64,000 bases of DNA from positions 121,332,599 to 121,396,598 of the forward strand of contig NC_056526.1 of NCBI RefSeq assembly GCF_019175285.1. The letters run 5' to 3'. The stretch comes from Sceloporus undulatus. Lineage: Eukaryota > Chordata > Lepidosauria > Squamata > Phrynosomatidae. Made by a program: the position numbers and the translations under genes. Positions 30,781 to 41,630 of the stretch are shown piece by piece (position 1 is the first letter of the stretch; each line of letters starts with the position of its first letter). The notes beneath the pieces are model-generated. The model did not search any database, was not told where the DNA came from, and saw only the letters and a list, made by a program, of their open reading frames with translations.

Positions 30781-32460
30781 CATTACTATTACCTTTACAA
30801 CCACCATCTTCCCAAACACCAAAATGTATATGGTTACTTCCCGGTCCCACTATGTAGCCTCACAACAACTCTTTAAGGTAGATTTTCTGAGAGGTGGTAA
30901 CCAGGGAAAGCTAGAAGGTGTCCATAAGGCCTAAACAAGATGGAGCCATATTCAATAAAATATATTCTAAATTATGGGAAAAAATAGAATCTGTAGAGCT
31001 ATTAAGCTCTTAGGAATCGCAAGGAAAAGCAGACTAAGCTCTGTAGAAAATTTTGACCAGTATCATATTTAACTAGCTGGTCTTATCTACTAATAACAAT
31101 AGCAATGTTAAAAGTAAAGTAAATGTTCCATATGCTGTGTTTTTATCTCGTCCATGGTTCGTAATTTTCCATTATGATTTAATGCTGCTGTTTCATAATT
31201 GGCTAATATATTTATATTATCCTCTGATGATTTGATATATGGATTATAAACTGTTACTAGATAGATTTTCCAAAACTGCTATAAATGCTAAGGCATATGT
31301 ATGGTTCAGGGTCAGATAATTGAGAATGAAAGCATTATGTCATTGAATAAATTTCTTTCTTCATTTCACTGATGCCGCCATATTTGAACCCAAGTAGAAA
31401 AGGGAATAAGTTTCCCTTACAGCAGTGATGACACAAAGTGTTATGATAAATTCTATAACCAAACAGAGATTTGAAATTGATCCTCTCTGTTCCATGTCCA
31501 GCACTACAAATACTACTCTATAGTAGCTCTCTCAGAAGAGTAATTAATATTTTAAATTTGGAACAAAGACTAAAAGATGGTGATAAAAAAAAATTGCAAC
31601 TAATAATATGCTAAGTCTGCATAATTGGAATGCAAATAAATAATATGTATAATTATAATAGTTGTTGTATGTAAATTAGATGCCTGGTTTTGAACGGCTT
31701 GAAAAAGGCAACCCTAGCTGTAAAGTTATCTGCTGAATAAATGAAGTCTGGTCCCTGACTCCAGGTACAGAGAATGCCTGCCCAAAATTAACAAAGTGCC
31801 TTTGATTTGTACAACATAAATAAAATAAAACAAAAGATTATTGTCTTTGGGAGGATTAGTCATAATGATCTGTATGGACAGGTTTTAAACATTTTAAACA
31901 AACGGCCTCCAAGGCTTTCCTCTCCTTTTCTTAATATATTTCATATGTCAGGCTCATGATGGTTTAAAAACAAATTAAAAATTCCCTCCCTGTGAGACAT
32001 TTGGCATTTCAGTGAAACTATGGCACAACAGCAAAGCATGTCACTTATTTCAAGAACTTTGTAGCCATGGGGTCTTATCAGTGGATTTAAGAAGTGGGCC
32101 GTGGGGCTCATGCCAAGCCTATGGCTATAAATTCCAGATGTGAATTCAACTATAACCTCATTCTTAAAGGATGGCCTAATTTAAATGACAGCATATAAAA
32201 CAGTACATTATGTTCTGCTACATTTTAAAAAACAACCAAGTGCTTCTCAGTTTATATAAGCCAGAATTCTCTAATGAGAGCTGAACGTTATGATACTTGG
32301 TTGTTTGGAGACGTATAGACATATTTATGACGAGTTCCTCACTCAGGTATAAAACTGATTAATGGTCTGGCGAAGAATTGGAAATGCAGCAGTGTTTTTC
32401 TTTCTAAACAAGAAACTAGGTTAAATGGTATATAGTACAAAAATTATTAAACTCCACAGG
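30781..32460. other. Repeat-poor AT-rich sequence
   Basis: No repeat or ORF of note. The 31900-32400 part looks complex and undecayed, a candidate conserved non-coding block. Confidence 0.4.
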
Positions 32461-32466
32461 GAAAAA

Positions 32467-32822
32467 CAGGTTGAGTATCATTTATCTGGAATTCTAAAAT
32501 CCAAAATATTCCAAAGTCCAAAATTGTCTACACTTGGAGGATGCGGGTTTGAGATAGTGACACCTTTGCTTTCTGATGGGTAAGTGTGCACAAACTTTGT
32601 TTCAGGCACAAAATTATTTTTTTTTAAATTGTGTATAAAATTACTTTCAGGCTATGTTTGTAAGGTCTATATGAAACATAAATAAATTTCATGGTAAGCC
32701 TTGGGCCCCATCTCTAAGATACAGCATTATGCATATGCAAATGTTCCAATTTTTAAAAAAAACCACCCAAAATCCAAAACACTACGGGTCCCAAACATTT
32801 CAAATAAAAGAGACTCAACCTG
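32467..32822. mobile_element. Tigger-type element, mammalian-like family, copy 2
   Basis: Ends CAGGTTGAGTATCATTTATC and GAGACTCAACCTG; shares TGATGGGTAAGTGTGCAC..., TTTCAGGCTATGTTTGTAAG and GCATATGCAAATGTTCCA with copy 1. Confidence 0.8.
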
Positions 32823-33423
32823 TGAAGGAAAATAATGTACATGGGAATCTCCTCCTAGTGGTAAACAATGGTCTATATGCTGAAAGTCTACCTTTTATGT
32901 AGCATTGAGTTATTACATGTTTTTTGGCTTAGTTTTTAGTTTCACACTGGTCCTCCTAAGGTAAGTGAACAACTTCATTTGAAAAAGTTTAAAACATCCA
33001 GTCATGGAACAACAAAGTGAGAAAAGAAATAATGGAGGGAAAACACACAAGAAAAGAACAGTGATGAGATCCAGTAACAACTGTCTAATGATTGTGAAGA
33101 ACCATCCTAGCTGTAAACAATGAATTAAGATGTTGAAAGATAATGGGTTAAACAAATTGCAGTTTAAAGGTGTATAAAAAGAAGATTTCCTATATTTCAC
33201 AGCAAGAAGTTTAATAACAAGAGTATGACATGCAAACAAATATACAGTAAACAGTAAACCTGCCTTATGAAGGAAGCCGGTTGTACAGCCATGTGCCTGC
33301 AGCCTCTTTCAGACATCTGTCAGGAGACATGACCAGCAGCATGTGGCATCTACAATGCTGTGTAGTTTAGGGGCTCTAGAGAAGCCCTTTTACACCTTTG
33401 ATACCTCAGAATTTCAGACAGTT

Positions 33424-33429
<6 letters not shown>

Positions 33430-33486
<57 letters not shown>
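33430..33486. repeat. (AT)n microsatellite
   Basis: About 28 uninterrupted TA units; produces spurious Ile/Tyr frames on both strands. Confidence 0.95.
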
Positions 33487-33489
<3 letters not shown>

Positions 33490-33557
33490 ATGTTTTGCTA
33501 TCTCTATATAACATTCAGGGGGTAGCTGCAAATTCAAATAAAAATCCACCGAATGGT

Positions 33558-33860
33558 GATACCTTTCTTGGCCAACCAAAAATGCACAGTATACATGTTG
33601 CAAGCTTTCAAAGTTTCACTGGCTTCTTCATCAGGCAAGTTTTGCAAACCAAACAGGAGGGGAAAAATGAAGATGTTAGTCCAAGGCTGCACAATATACA
33701 TGTTGCTAGTTTTCAAAGCTTCACTGGTGCCTTGGACTAACATCTTTATTTTTCCCCCTCCTGCTTGGTTTGTAACAACTTGCCTGATGAAGAAGCCAGT
33801 GAAGCTTCAAAAGCTTGCAATAGGTATATTGTGCATTTTGATTGGCAAAGAAAGGTATAA
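33558..33860. mobile_element. Penelope-like element type B, inverted pair of terminal units
   Basis: Left unit in reverse (GATACCTTTCTTGGCCAACC...TTCTTCATCAGGCAAG), right unit forward (CTTGCCTGATGAAGAAGCCA...GGCAAAGAAAGGTATA), with an inner inverted segment (GATGTTAGTCCAAGG / CCTTGGACTAACATC). Hammerhead-like layouts at 33598-33638 (minus) and 33780-33820 (plus): TTGC, CTGATGA, A, GAAGC hairpin, core A-tract, AGCT, T, GCAA. Confidence 0.6.
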
Positions 33861-34095
33861 GTTTGATGTTCCACCACTTGGTGGAAAGGAATGCTGTTGT
33901 TGTTTTGGCTAGGAGATTCCACAAACAGTTGTCCAAAAAATAAATTTTCTGAGCTCTATGACTCTCACAGGTTAAAAAAATGGTTGAAGGCTAACTGAAT
34001 TCAAATACACAATCTAATTGGTTAGTTAGCAGAGCACAGCAGTAATGTCAGTGGCTTGAAATATGAATTTACCCACCTTGTAATGCATGGATGTA

Positions 34096-34335
34096 GTACA
34101 GAGATCCAGTGTGGCATAGTGGTTTGAGTTTTGGACTGTGATTCTGGAGACCAGGGTTCAATTGCCAGCTTGGCCATGAAACCCACTGAGTGACCCTGGA
34201 CAAGTCACATGCTCTCAGCCTCAGGGAATGCAATGGCAAACCTCCTTTGAACAAAGCTTGCCAAGAAAACCCCATAATAGGTTTGCCTTAGGGTCGTCAT
34301 AAGTCAGAAATGACTTGTAGGCACACAGCAACAGC
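34096..34335 (+). mobile_element. Sauria-type SINE, full length
   Basis: AGTGTGGCATAGTGGTTTGA head, GAAACCCACTGAGTGACCCT core, GGGTCGTCATAAGTCAGAAA tail. One of the best preserved copies. Confidence 0.92.
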
Positions 34336-35525
34336 AAAGTACAGATCAGCAGCAGGCAGTGTAAAATAAGATTTTGCACATGTACATGGCCAGTGTAAGC
34401 ACATACACAGATGTTCTTTAACATTTGCCTGTTAATATCTGAGGAAACTCTCATGGTTTGCTGTGAAACTACATGAGATATAAAGCACATGCCCAGAACT
34501 GTTACTGAAGTCTGGAAGGAAAATTTCATCTATTGCTGACAGTGAACTGTTTGACCTACAATTTCCAGAGGGAAGTACAATAGAGTATATGCATGTGGCA
34601 CTGTCAGTGCACAGATACCAACAATAGAAACCTGTGGAGAAGCTGTGGAAAACAGATGGTAACAGATGATTTCCACATGAAACACGTACCAAGACAACTC
34701 ACCACATTATAGTTGAACACAGCACACAGGATACAAATTGGATCTTGTAAGACATTGGACTTGCACATACAAACACATTGATCACACCTGCTGAGGTCAC
34801 TTGGTGAGCTGGGCCAGGCATTATCTTTCATCTTAACCCACCTCACAGGATTGTTTTGAAGATAACAATAAGGAAGTGCCCTGTATTGTGGTCTGAGCTG
34901 CTTATAAATCATGCATAATAAATGGTATCACTGTTAAAATCTGAGCAGCAGACACACAATTTCAACAACACTAGATAGATATAAACAGACTGAAAGGAAT
35001 GCAGAAAAAACAATAGGGTTTAGCCAGTTTGATATATGACAAACTAGGCCTTGAACTACATGTTCCAGCATTACAACACCAGAGTTTCCATGCATAAATC
35101 TCACAACAAGTAGAAAACAGCAGGTGGTCTCTCTCTCTCTCTCCCCCCCTCTGAATTCTGTATGACAAATGTTCATCATGTGACTGTGCTATATAAAGAT
35201 GTATGTGTGTATCTCTCTCTCTCTCTCTCTATCCATCCATCCATCCATCCTGTATATGTCTCCAATAGGTAACTGTATAAGTATTTTAGTATAGCTGAGC
35301 CATGCACAGAATGAAGAGTCTTTTCGGCATTGTCAAAACTGAAATTATATGGTTGGCATGCTGCTTTGGGGATTCTGGGAGTTGTAAACCAAAAAAGTAA
35401 CTTCTCTATGCTTGGGGTTAGATCCAGTCATATCATCACTCAGCAACCCAGAATTTATCAGACACTTATAATAAAACTTGCAAGGAACATCAGAAATAAA
35501 TGAGGGATTACTGAGATGGGAATCA
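34336..35525. other. Unassigned sequence with microsatellites
   Basis: A MIR-like phrase CACCTCACAGGATTGTTTTGAAG occurs near 34838; (TC)n at 35208-35230 followed by (CATC)n to 35250. No gene. Confidence 0.45.
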
Positions 35526-35526
35526 T

Positions 35527-35640
35527 TCAAACCAGCCTTCTCCAACCTAATGCCCTTCAAGTGTGTTGAACTACAACTTCCATTGTCCACAATCCAGCTA
35601 TGCAACAAGACTGATGGAGGCCAGCTGATGGCGAACAAAT
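35527..35640 (+). mobile_element. hAT-type element end fragment
   Basis: CAGCCTTCTCCAACCTAATG, then GTGTGTTGAACTACAACTTC. Related fragments lie at 40183-40290 and, reversed, 54685-54755. Confidence 0.45.
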
Positions 35641-36076
35641 ATCCCCCAGTGTGATTCCATCAGTGCTTTAGAGGTGGGGAGGTTGTTTCTCCCTCTCCAC
35701 CCTCGAGGCAAAAGCAACCAGATGGTACCTGGCAAATCCCTGTGGCCAATTAATGGTGGCTGGAGACAGGTGGATTGAAGGCCTCTTGCTACTCGTGCAG
35801 ACCTGGGAAAAATATATTGTAAGGGGAGGTACTGGATACCTCCTTGTGAAATGCCAAAACAGTGGTTGTATCATTGAAAACCATTGATAAGATGCTGGTC
35901 CACATCTGCTAACTGCAACAAATCAAGAATGAAACTTGAAAATCATGTTAAATTGTATGTCTGGTTGAAATTTCCAACTTTCGTATTATTTCAACTAGGA
36001 AGTGAATGTCAGTCTGAAGTGTCAGGGGTCTTAATTAGATTTATATCCCACCAACTATGAAGTTACTCAAGGTGGC

Positions 36077-36650
36077 ATTTGTTGTTGTTTTTGTGTGCCT
36101 CCAAGTCATTTCTCACTTATGGAGACCCTAAGGCCATGCTGCCGAACCTATAGCACTCATGTCCTTTCTGGCATGCAAAGCAATTTCTGAGGGCACACTG
36201 AGAGGCAAGAGGGCACACTAGTTCCTCCTCTTTCCCCAACCTACCATGCCTTTAGCTGTCTCTGGAGGGAAGAGGAGGAACAGGTGTGTGCCTATTCTTT
36301 CTTTTCCCCCTGTTCTCCCAGGCATTCTGCTGCTTCTGGGGAAATCCTGACCTTGGAAGTCCTGTTCCCCTCTGGAAGTCCTACCCCTGGCACTGAGTAA
36401 CACCCGGTGCAGGAACACCTTTGAGTTTGGGTACTTGGTGTTTAAAAGGTTCGCCTTCACTGCCCTAAAATGAACCTGTCATAGGGTTTTCTTGGTAAGA
36501 TTTGTTCAGAGGACATTTGCTATTGACTTTCCCTGAGGCTGAGAGCATGTGACTTGCCAAAGGTCACCCAGTGGGTCTCATGGCTAAGTGGGAAGTGAAC
36601 CCTGGTTGCTAGAGTCATAGTCCAACACTCAAACCACTACATCAGGCTGC
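36077..36650 (-). mobile_element. Sauria-type SINE split by a hAT element
   Basis: Tail part 36077-36134 (TGTGTGCCTCCAAGTCATTT) and remainder 36469-36650 (AATGAACCTGTCATAGGGTT...ACCACTACATCAGGCTG) form one reverse SINE. Confidence 0.85.
36137..36460 (-). mobile_element. hAT MITE nested in a Sauria SINE
   Basis: Right end GGTTCGCCTTCACTG and left end CCATGCTGCCGAACC are imperfect inverted repeats; flanks CCCTAAGG / CCCTAAAA are a near-perfect 8-bp duplication. In reverse it reads GAAGGCGAACCTTTTAAACA, like widespread vertebrate hAT families. The 48-bp element at 421 has similar ends. Boundaries are good to a few bases. Confidence 0.75.
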
Positions 36651-37771
36651 AACAAATCAAGAATGAAACTTGAAAATCATGTTAAGTTGTATATCTGGAT
36701 GTCAAGGTGGCATACATGTTCCTTTCCCATTTATCCTCAAAGTACCTCTGCAAAGCAGGTTGGACTAAAAGATACTAACTGGTCCAGACTCACTTAGGGA
36801 GCTTCATGAATGAGTGAGGATTTAAGCCTGCATCTCTTCAGTATGTTTCCTAATGGTATGGGGTTAGCAAGGCACTTTCCCTGCCTGTTTGCTTTGTGCT
36901 CCTTTTCTGCCCAAAGACAATTGCTTCTGTCCAGCTGCACACACCTGACTGTTCAGTACTTGTCTTACATTACAAGTAAACATCTTGGAAAACTAATAAC
37001 CTATGTTTTAAATCTACATGTCTCTGGATTCTAGTGAAAAGTGGGCAACACATAGATGGCTCCACAAAAGACACCCACAGTCACACAAAGCAATAATGAA
37101 GTGTAAACTGAGAGTACAGGGTGATGGAACAGAATGAAGCTGGACACTCTTTTTCAAATTAGCTTCACATCATGCCAGATTTAAACATAAATAACTGAAT
37201 GGGATTGGGCCCAACAAGCAACACTAAAAACACTTGCAATTTTAAAACTTCAAATTGACATTGGTCCATTTATGGATCCCTCACGCTATGCTAGAAAAGC
37301 CAGCTTTTCTGCAAATGGACTAGCCTTTACATTCCAAGCTGTAATGTTCTCTGTACAGCTCAGCCCAAGACCAAAACACAGCTCAGTCTCAAAGCATTAG
37401 TACGCTTCAGCTATTCTTAAAAGCTAATATGTTTTTTAAAGGACACAATTGGTTTTTATTGCACCATGAATAAAAACAGATTTACAGACTCATGCATGCA
37501 AATTTGTTGTCTTCTGTGTCATGAATAAATTGAGCATGTAAATCATGTATTAAACTCATTGAGCTAGAAATTCAATAAAAGGAAAGACTGGAAAAATGGA
37601 GTGGGTATGAAAATGCTTCTTCCAAGCTGGCAAGCATCTAGAAGTTCTAGTACAAAAAGTTATCTTTCTTCTTGTGCTTTAGGACAGGTCCAAACTACAA
37701 GAGTATGCAACAGAACAGATTTCATCAACAGAGAAGGCAGGCTATTGTGTTTCATTCTACATGTCTGATTA
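36651..37771. other. No recognisable gene
   Basis: 36655-36690 repeats about 35 bases of 35922-35960 (ACAAATCAAGAATGAAACTT). The remainder is unassigned. Confidence 0.5.
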
Positions 37772-37779
37772 CTCTAGTC

Positions 37780-38254
37780 CATGGTATATTCAAGTCTTTT
37801 ACCCCAAGTCTCAAGTCAAGTCTCAAGTCTGTACCTGCAAGCCTCAAGTCCTTGCAATGTACTTTCAAGGCAAGTCTCAAGTCTGGGAGCCAACTTTAAC
37901 AGAAAAAGCAGATGGTGGTGGTGGATTTCAATAACTAAAAAATCAAGAAGACATGCACAAAGTTAGGGAGAAATACATCTCAGAGGGTAACAGCAAGCGT
38001 GTTAGGCAATGGGCCTGAGATGGAAGGATCCTTTTCAAAAGCTTTAGAAGTCTCCTCCAATATGTAGCAGGGACAGGCTGCTGAGTAAACCTCAACCCTT
38101 GCCTCAAGTCCATCGCCGAACACATTTGCTGTTTCTGGATGAAGTCAGCTGCTAAAAATATATGTCCCAAGTCAAGTCAGTACATCATTTATTGCTGAGT
38201 TGAGTCATTGAAGCAACTTGAGTCTGAGTCAGTTGACTCAAGTCTGCATCACTG
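37780..38254. mobile_element. 475-bp hAT element with CAAGTC subterminal repeats, perfect 8-bp TSD
   Basis: Flanked by identical CTCTAGTC (37772-37779, 38255-38262). The right end is CAGACTTGAG... in reverse, ending GCATCACTG. The first 110 bp contain about ten CAAGTC/AAGTCT motifs; the last 100 bp repeat the same motif (CAAGTCAAGTCAG, GACTCAAGTCTGC). The minus-strand 75-residue frame is not a transposase. Confidence 0.75.
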
Positions 38255-38262
38255 CTCTAGTC

Positions 38263-38635
38263 TTTCTTTTCTTCTCATCACCAAATTGTTGCATCCACAC
38301 AGTAAGTTTGATGGCGTAACCATTTATGCTGGAGGCAAAAATACAGTCATATTTCCTACCCTGGGGGCAGAAGGAAGCCTACTCAGGATAGAATCCAGGG
38401 CAAGCCAAGGCATTTGCTGCCTGAGGTGCAAACAACACTGGGTTGAATGTTCCTTCAATACCTGCAAGAAGATAGTTTCTTCTACCACACTTGAAGACAG
38501 CACCTCTGACACGTTGCTTCTGCTTATACCACCTGACTGCTACCACTGCCTCTTCTGTGTCCAGCATCCATTACTTGAGACAGTTGCCTCATTTCTTCTG
38601 TATTAGACCTGGCCCTGTCAGTGTGTCATTGGCCC
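38263..38635. other. No recognisable gene
   Basis: Contains GCTGCCTGAGGTGCAAA, a phrase also seen near 43215 and 55895 that suggests an old unassigned repeat family. Confidence 0.4.
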
Positions 38636-39808
38636 TTAGAACCATAAGGGACTTCAAAGACCATTTAATTAAAGCCCCTGCCATGCAGGAATACAAAACT
38701 AAAGCACTCCGAAAGAAGGAGAGTCTATCTAAGGTAGTCTATTCCACTCCTGAACAGGTCTTACTGTCAGTAAATTCTTTCTAATGTTTGGGTGGAATCT
38801 TTTTTCTTATGGTGTCAGTCCTTCAATTTGTGTTCTATTTTCTGGAATGGCAGAAAACAAATTCATTCTGTCTTCTGTATGACATCCCTTCAGATATTTA
38901 GAAATGAAATCATGTCACCTCCTATTCCTCATAAGGCTTGGTTTCCCAGACCTAGATCATCTTCATCACCTTCCTCTGGCCAAAGCTGGTTACAACTTAT
39001 CAATATCCTTTCTGAATTGTGGTACAGAGAAAAGAGACGGGGGCGGGTTATAGACTGCCACTTTGAGGCGGTCTGCCGCCGCCGCTGTTTGCTCCATAAG
39101 GGAGCCGCTGCAGCCAAACCACGCGGCTCCGTTATGGAGCAAAAAAGAAGCTCCAAAATGGAGCTTCTTCTTGCGGTGCCCTAATGACGTCGCGAGGCGC
39201 CAGGGGCGCATTCGTGACGTCATTAGCGCCGTGACACGTTCGGATGCACAGCGTCCGATACGTAAAGATGGCGGCGCCCGTATGAACAGGGAGCCGCCAT
39301 CTTGTACGTATTCTATACGTACTAGGGTTAGGGGGGTGCGGAAGCACCGCCCCTTCCTAACCCTAGTACGTATAGAATACGTACTAAATGGCGGTCTGTA
39401 ACCTGCCACAGTTTTCAAGATGAGGCCTGACCAAAGATGAACATATTGTTAACTTCTCTTAATCTGGACACTATACTCGTGTTGATGCATCCTAGACTTG
39501 CATTGGCTTTTAGTTTGCTGGATCACAGTGTTGGCTCATTACAATAACAACGAAAATCCACAAAACAAAATGAGTGTTGTCTTATTTTTAGTTTGTAATC
39601 TGTTAAGACCCCCTAGCCAAGATCCTTTTAACATGTACTGCTGTCAAGCTAGATTTCACTCATCCTATACTTACACGTTTCATTTTTCCTGCCTAAATAT
39701 ACCACCTGACATTCATCCCTGCAGAAATGCATGTTGTTAGTTTAGCCCCAACTATTTGTCTCTCTAAGGTCATTCTAAATCCTGATCCTGTCTTCTGGGG
39801 CGTGTAAC
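38636..39808 (-). mobile_element. CR1 LINE 3' region, interrupted by a MITE
   Basis: Reverse CR1: CCTGCCATGCAGGAATACAA, GTCTTACTGTCAGTAAATTC, CTCATAAGGCTTGGTTTCCC, TTAATCTGGACACTATACTC, AAGACCCCCTAGCCAAGATC. Long for a CR1 copy. Broken at 39039-39407. Confidence 0.88.
39039..39407. mobile_element. CpG-rich Harbinger-like MITE, copy 1
   Basis: Ends GGCGGGTTATAGACTGCC and GGCGGTCTGTAACCTGCC. The interior is a series of separate short hairpins: around AAGAAGCTCCAAAATGGAGC (39146), GACGTC/GACGTC (39188-39222), GGCGGTCTGC, and a GTACGTATTCTATACGTAC stem with its partner at 39367. AAGATGGCGGCGCC at 39265 and GCCGCCATCTTG at 39293 are YY1-like. Same family as 46207-46570. Confidence 0.75.
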
Positions 39809-39974
39809 CAAGAAAACACAATTCTTACATTACATTCTTTCAGTTCTCAAGCAAAACCTGTGAGCAATTCTCTTTCGGGTGAAAGAGCAAGAAAGAAAGA
39901 ACACGTTTCTATACTGGAAAATACAGCATATAAGATAGGTGCAAGCAAAGTGTGGAAGAGCAGTCATGAATTCA

Positions 39975-40175
39975 ACTAAGACTCTGGGAGATTATGATTC
40001 AAGTCTGTGTTTGGCTTTGGAAGCCTACTGGCTGACCTTGGGCAAGTCACAGTCTTTCAGCCTCAGAGGAAGGCAATGACAAACCTGGTCTGAACAAATC
40101 TTGTTGAGAAACCCCCATAACAGGTTCACCTTACGGCTACCATAATTTGGAAATAACTTGAAGGCACTCAACAAC
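39975..40175 (+). mobile_element. Sauria-type SINE
   Basis: CTGACCTTGGGCAAGTCACA core and ATAACTTGAAGGCACTCAAC tail; the head is decayed. Confidence 0.82.
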
Positions 40176-40290
40176 AAAGTGTGGCCCTCCAGATGCTGTT
40201 TGGCTGACATTCCCAGCATTCTTCACAATGGGCTATGCTGACTATGAGTGATGGGATTTGCAGAACCACATTTTATCCAATCATGGGACA

Positions 40291-41040
40291 ATCAGTGATG
40301 AGCCGGATTAAACAGCGAATCTAAAACAATTAGTACCCCAGGATGTATTGAAATGTGATAAATTAGTTGCCACCAATGAAATAATGGAATTAATGTGAAA
40401 ACCAGATGTATTTCTTGAAATGAGAGTGGTGCTTCTGCAGCAGGTTCCCCATGTCCCTGACTAAATAAATAATCAACCCTTACTTTTTGTATAGCCTTCC
40501 CTTCCTTTGCAAGAAAGAAGTAATAGTGAATTCATTGCCTTGTATGTACATGTTTGTCATACAGAAATACACAACAGAGGAAATGTGTTATTTATTCTTG
40601 GGCATTCTCCATTTGACACCTCCGCTGAATAAAAAAGAAAGCATTACATATCCCTGAAACTAGCCACAATGCCAGTTATTATATTTTAAAAAGCCATGCT
40701 GAGAGTCAAAAAGTAAATATTAAAAGCATTATTTGTCTGGATTGTTTAAAAACACAAGGAGACTTAGCAATAAACACAAGGGAAAGTAATTCTGGTTGAA
40801 AGATTTTGTGGGACAAATTTGGACGTCTTCTAAAGAGGATTTAAAGACTGTGATTCATAAACCAATGCAGCCAGCCTCAGTGGTTCTGTGATTGCTCAAT
40901 TCTAATGCTTAATTCCTGTGTTTAAAGAGCCTTGATCCAAAAGACATTTGCTTGACAACAAGCACAGTTCCATTGTAGAGAAAGGATAATGTATATTAAT
41001 TGTAAAAATAAGGAAATAAAAATCAGGAACTATGTGCATG
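40291..41040. other. No recognisable feature
   Basis: AT-rich, unique-looking. Confidence 0.5.
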
Positions 41041-41058
41041 CCTGGTCACACCATGAAT

Positions 41059-41059
<1 letters not shown>

Positions 41060-41096
<37 letters not shown>
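41060..41096. repeat. (AC)n microsatellite
   Basis: About 17 CA units. Confidence 0.95.
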
Positions 41097-41099
<3 letters not shown>

Positions 41100-41396
41100 T
41101 GCAACTGAAGGCAAAGGGAAGAAATTCAGTGCCCTCCCCCCCAGCCGCCACATGCCCAGGCCTGTCCACACTGGCTGAAGTGCTAACACAAAATTTTATT
41201 TGTCTTATGCCTTCCTTTATTGCTGTTATTCCCATTTCCTTCCTGTCTGCAGTACACTGGTGCAATCCAGACTAGTTGCACCATAGAATCCATGCCCCTG
41301 GTGTAATCAGTGTATAAGTTTCCTGCAGGAAGTGGAAATCTATAGCCCTATTTAGGTGTTATTTATTAGGACTTTATTACAGTATGTGAGGTAGTA

Positions 41397-41628
41397 TAGT
41401 TGGCCCTCCTTATCCACAGATTTTTTATACACATATTCAAGCATCCACGGTTTAAAAATATTCAAAAAACATATAAATTTCAAATATCAAACCTTGATTT
41501 TTTTCCATTTTATATAAGAGACACCATTTTGCTATGCCATTGTATTTAATGGGACTTGAGCATAAACAGATTTTGTTATTCACAGGGGATCCTGGAACCA
41601 AACCCCAGTGGTTAACAAGGGTCCACTG
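41397..41628 (-). mobile_element. Tigger-like MITE (TA target)
   Basis: Reverse copy of the element at 6765: TAGTTGGCCCTCCTTATCCA to AACAAGGGTCCACTG with TA flanks. Confidence 0.8.
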
Positions 41629-41630
41629 TA

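Noticed and set aside
33343-33603. Ile/Tyr repeat peptides on both strands
   Set aside because: Produced by the (AT)n microsatellite.
37780-37920. CRISPR-like array from repeated CAAGTC units
   Set aside because: Units are 6-7 bp without spacers and lie within a hAT element; the genome is vertebrate.
38990-39420. CpG island promoter of a new gene
   Set aside because: High CpG is contained within a MITE inserted in CR1, and the same sequence recurs at 46.2 kb.
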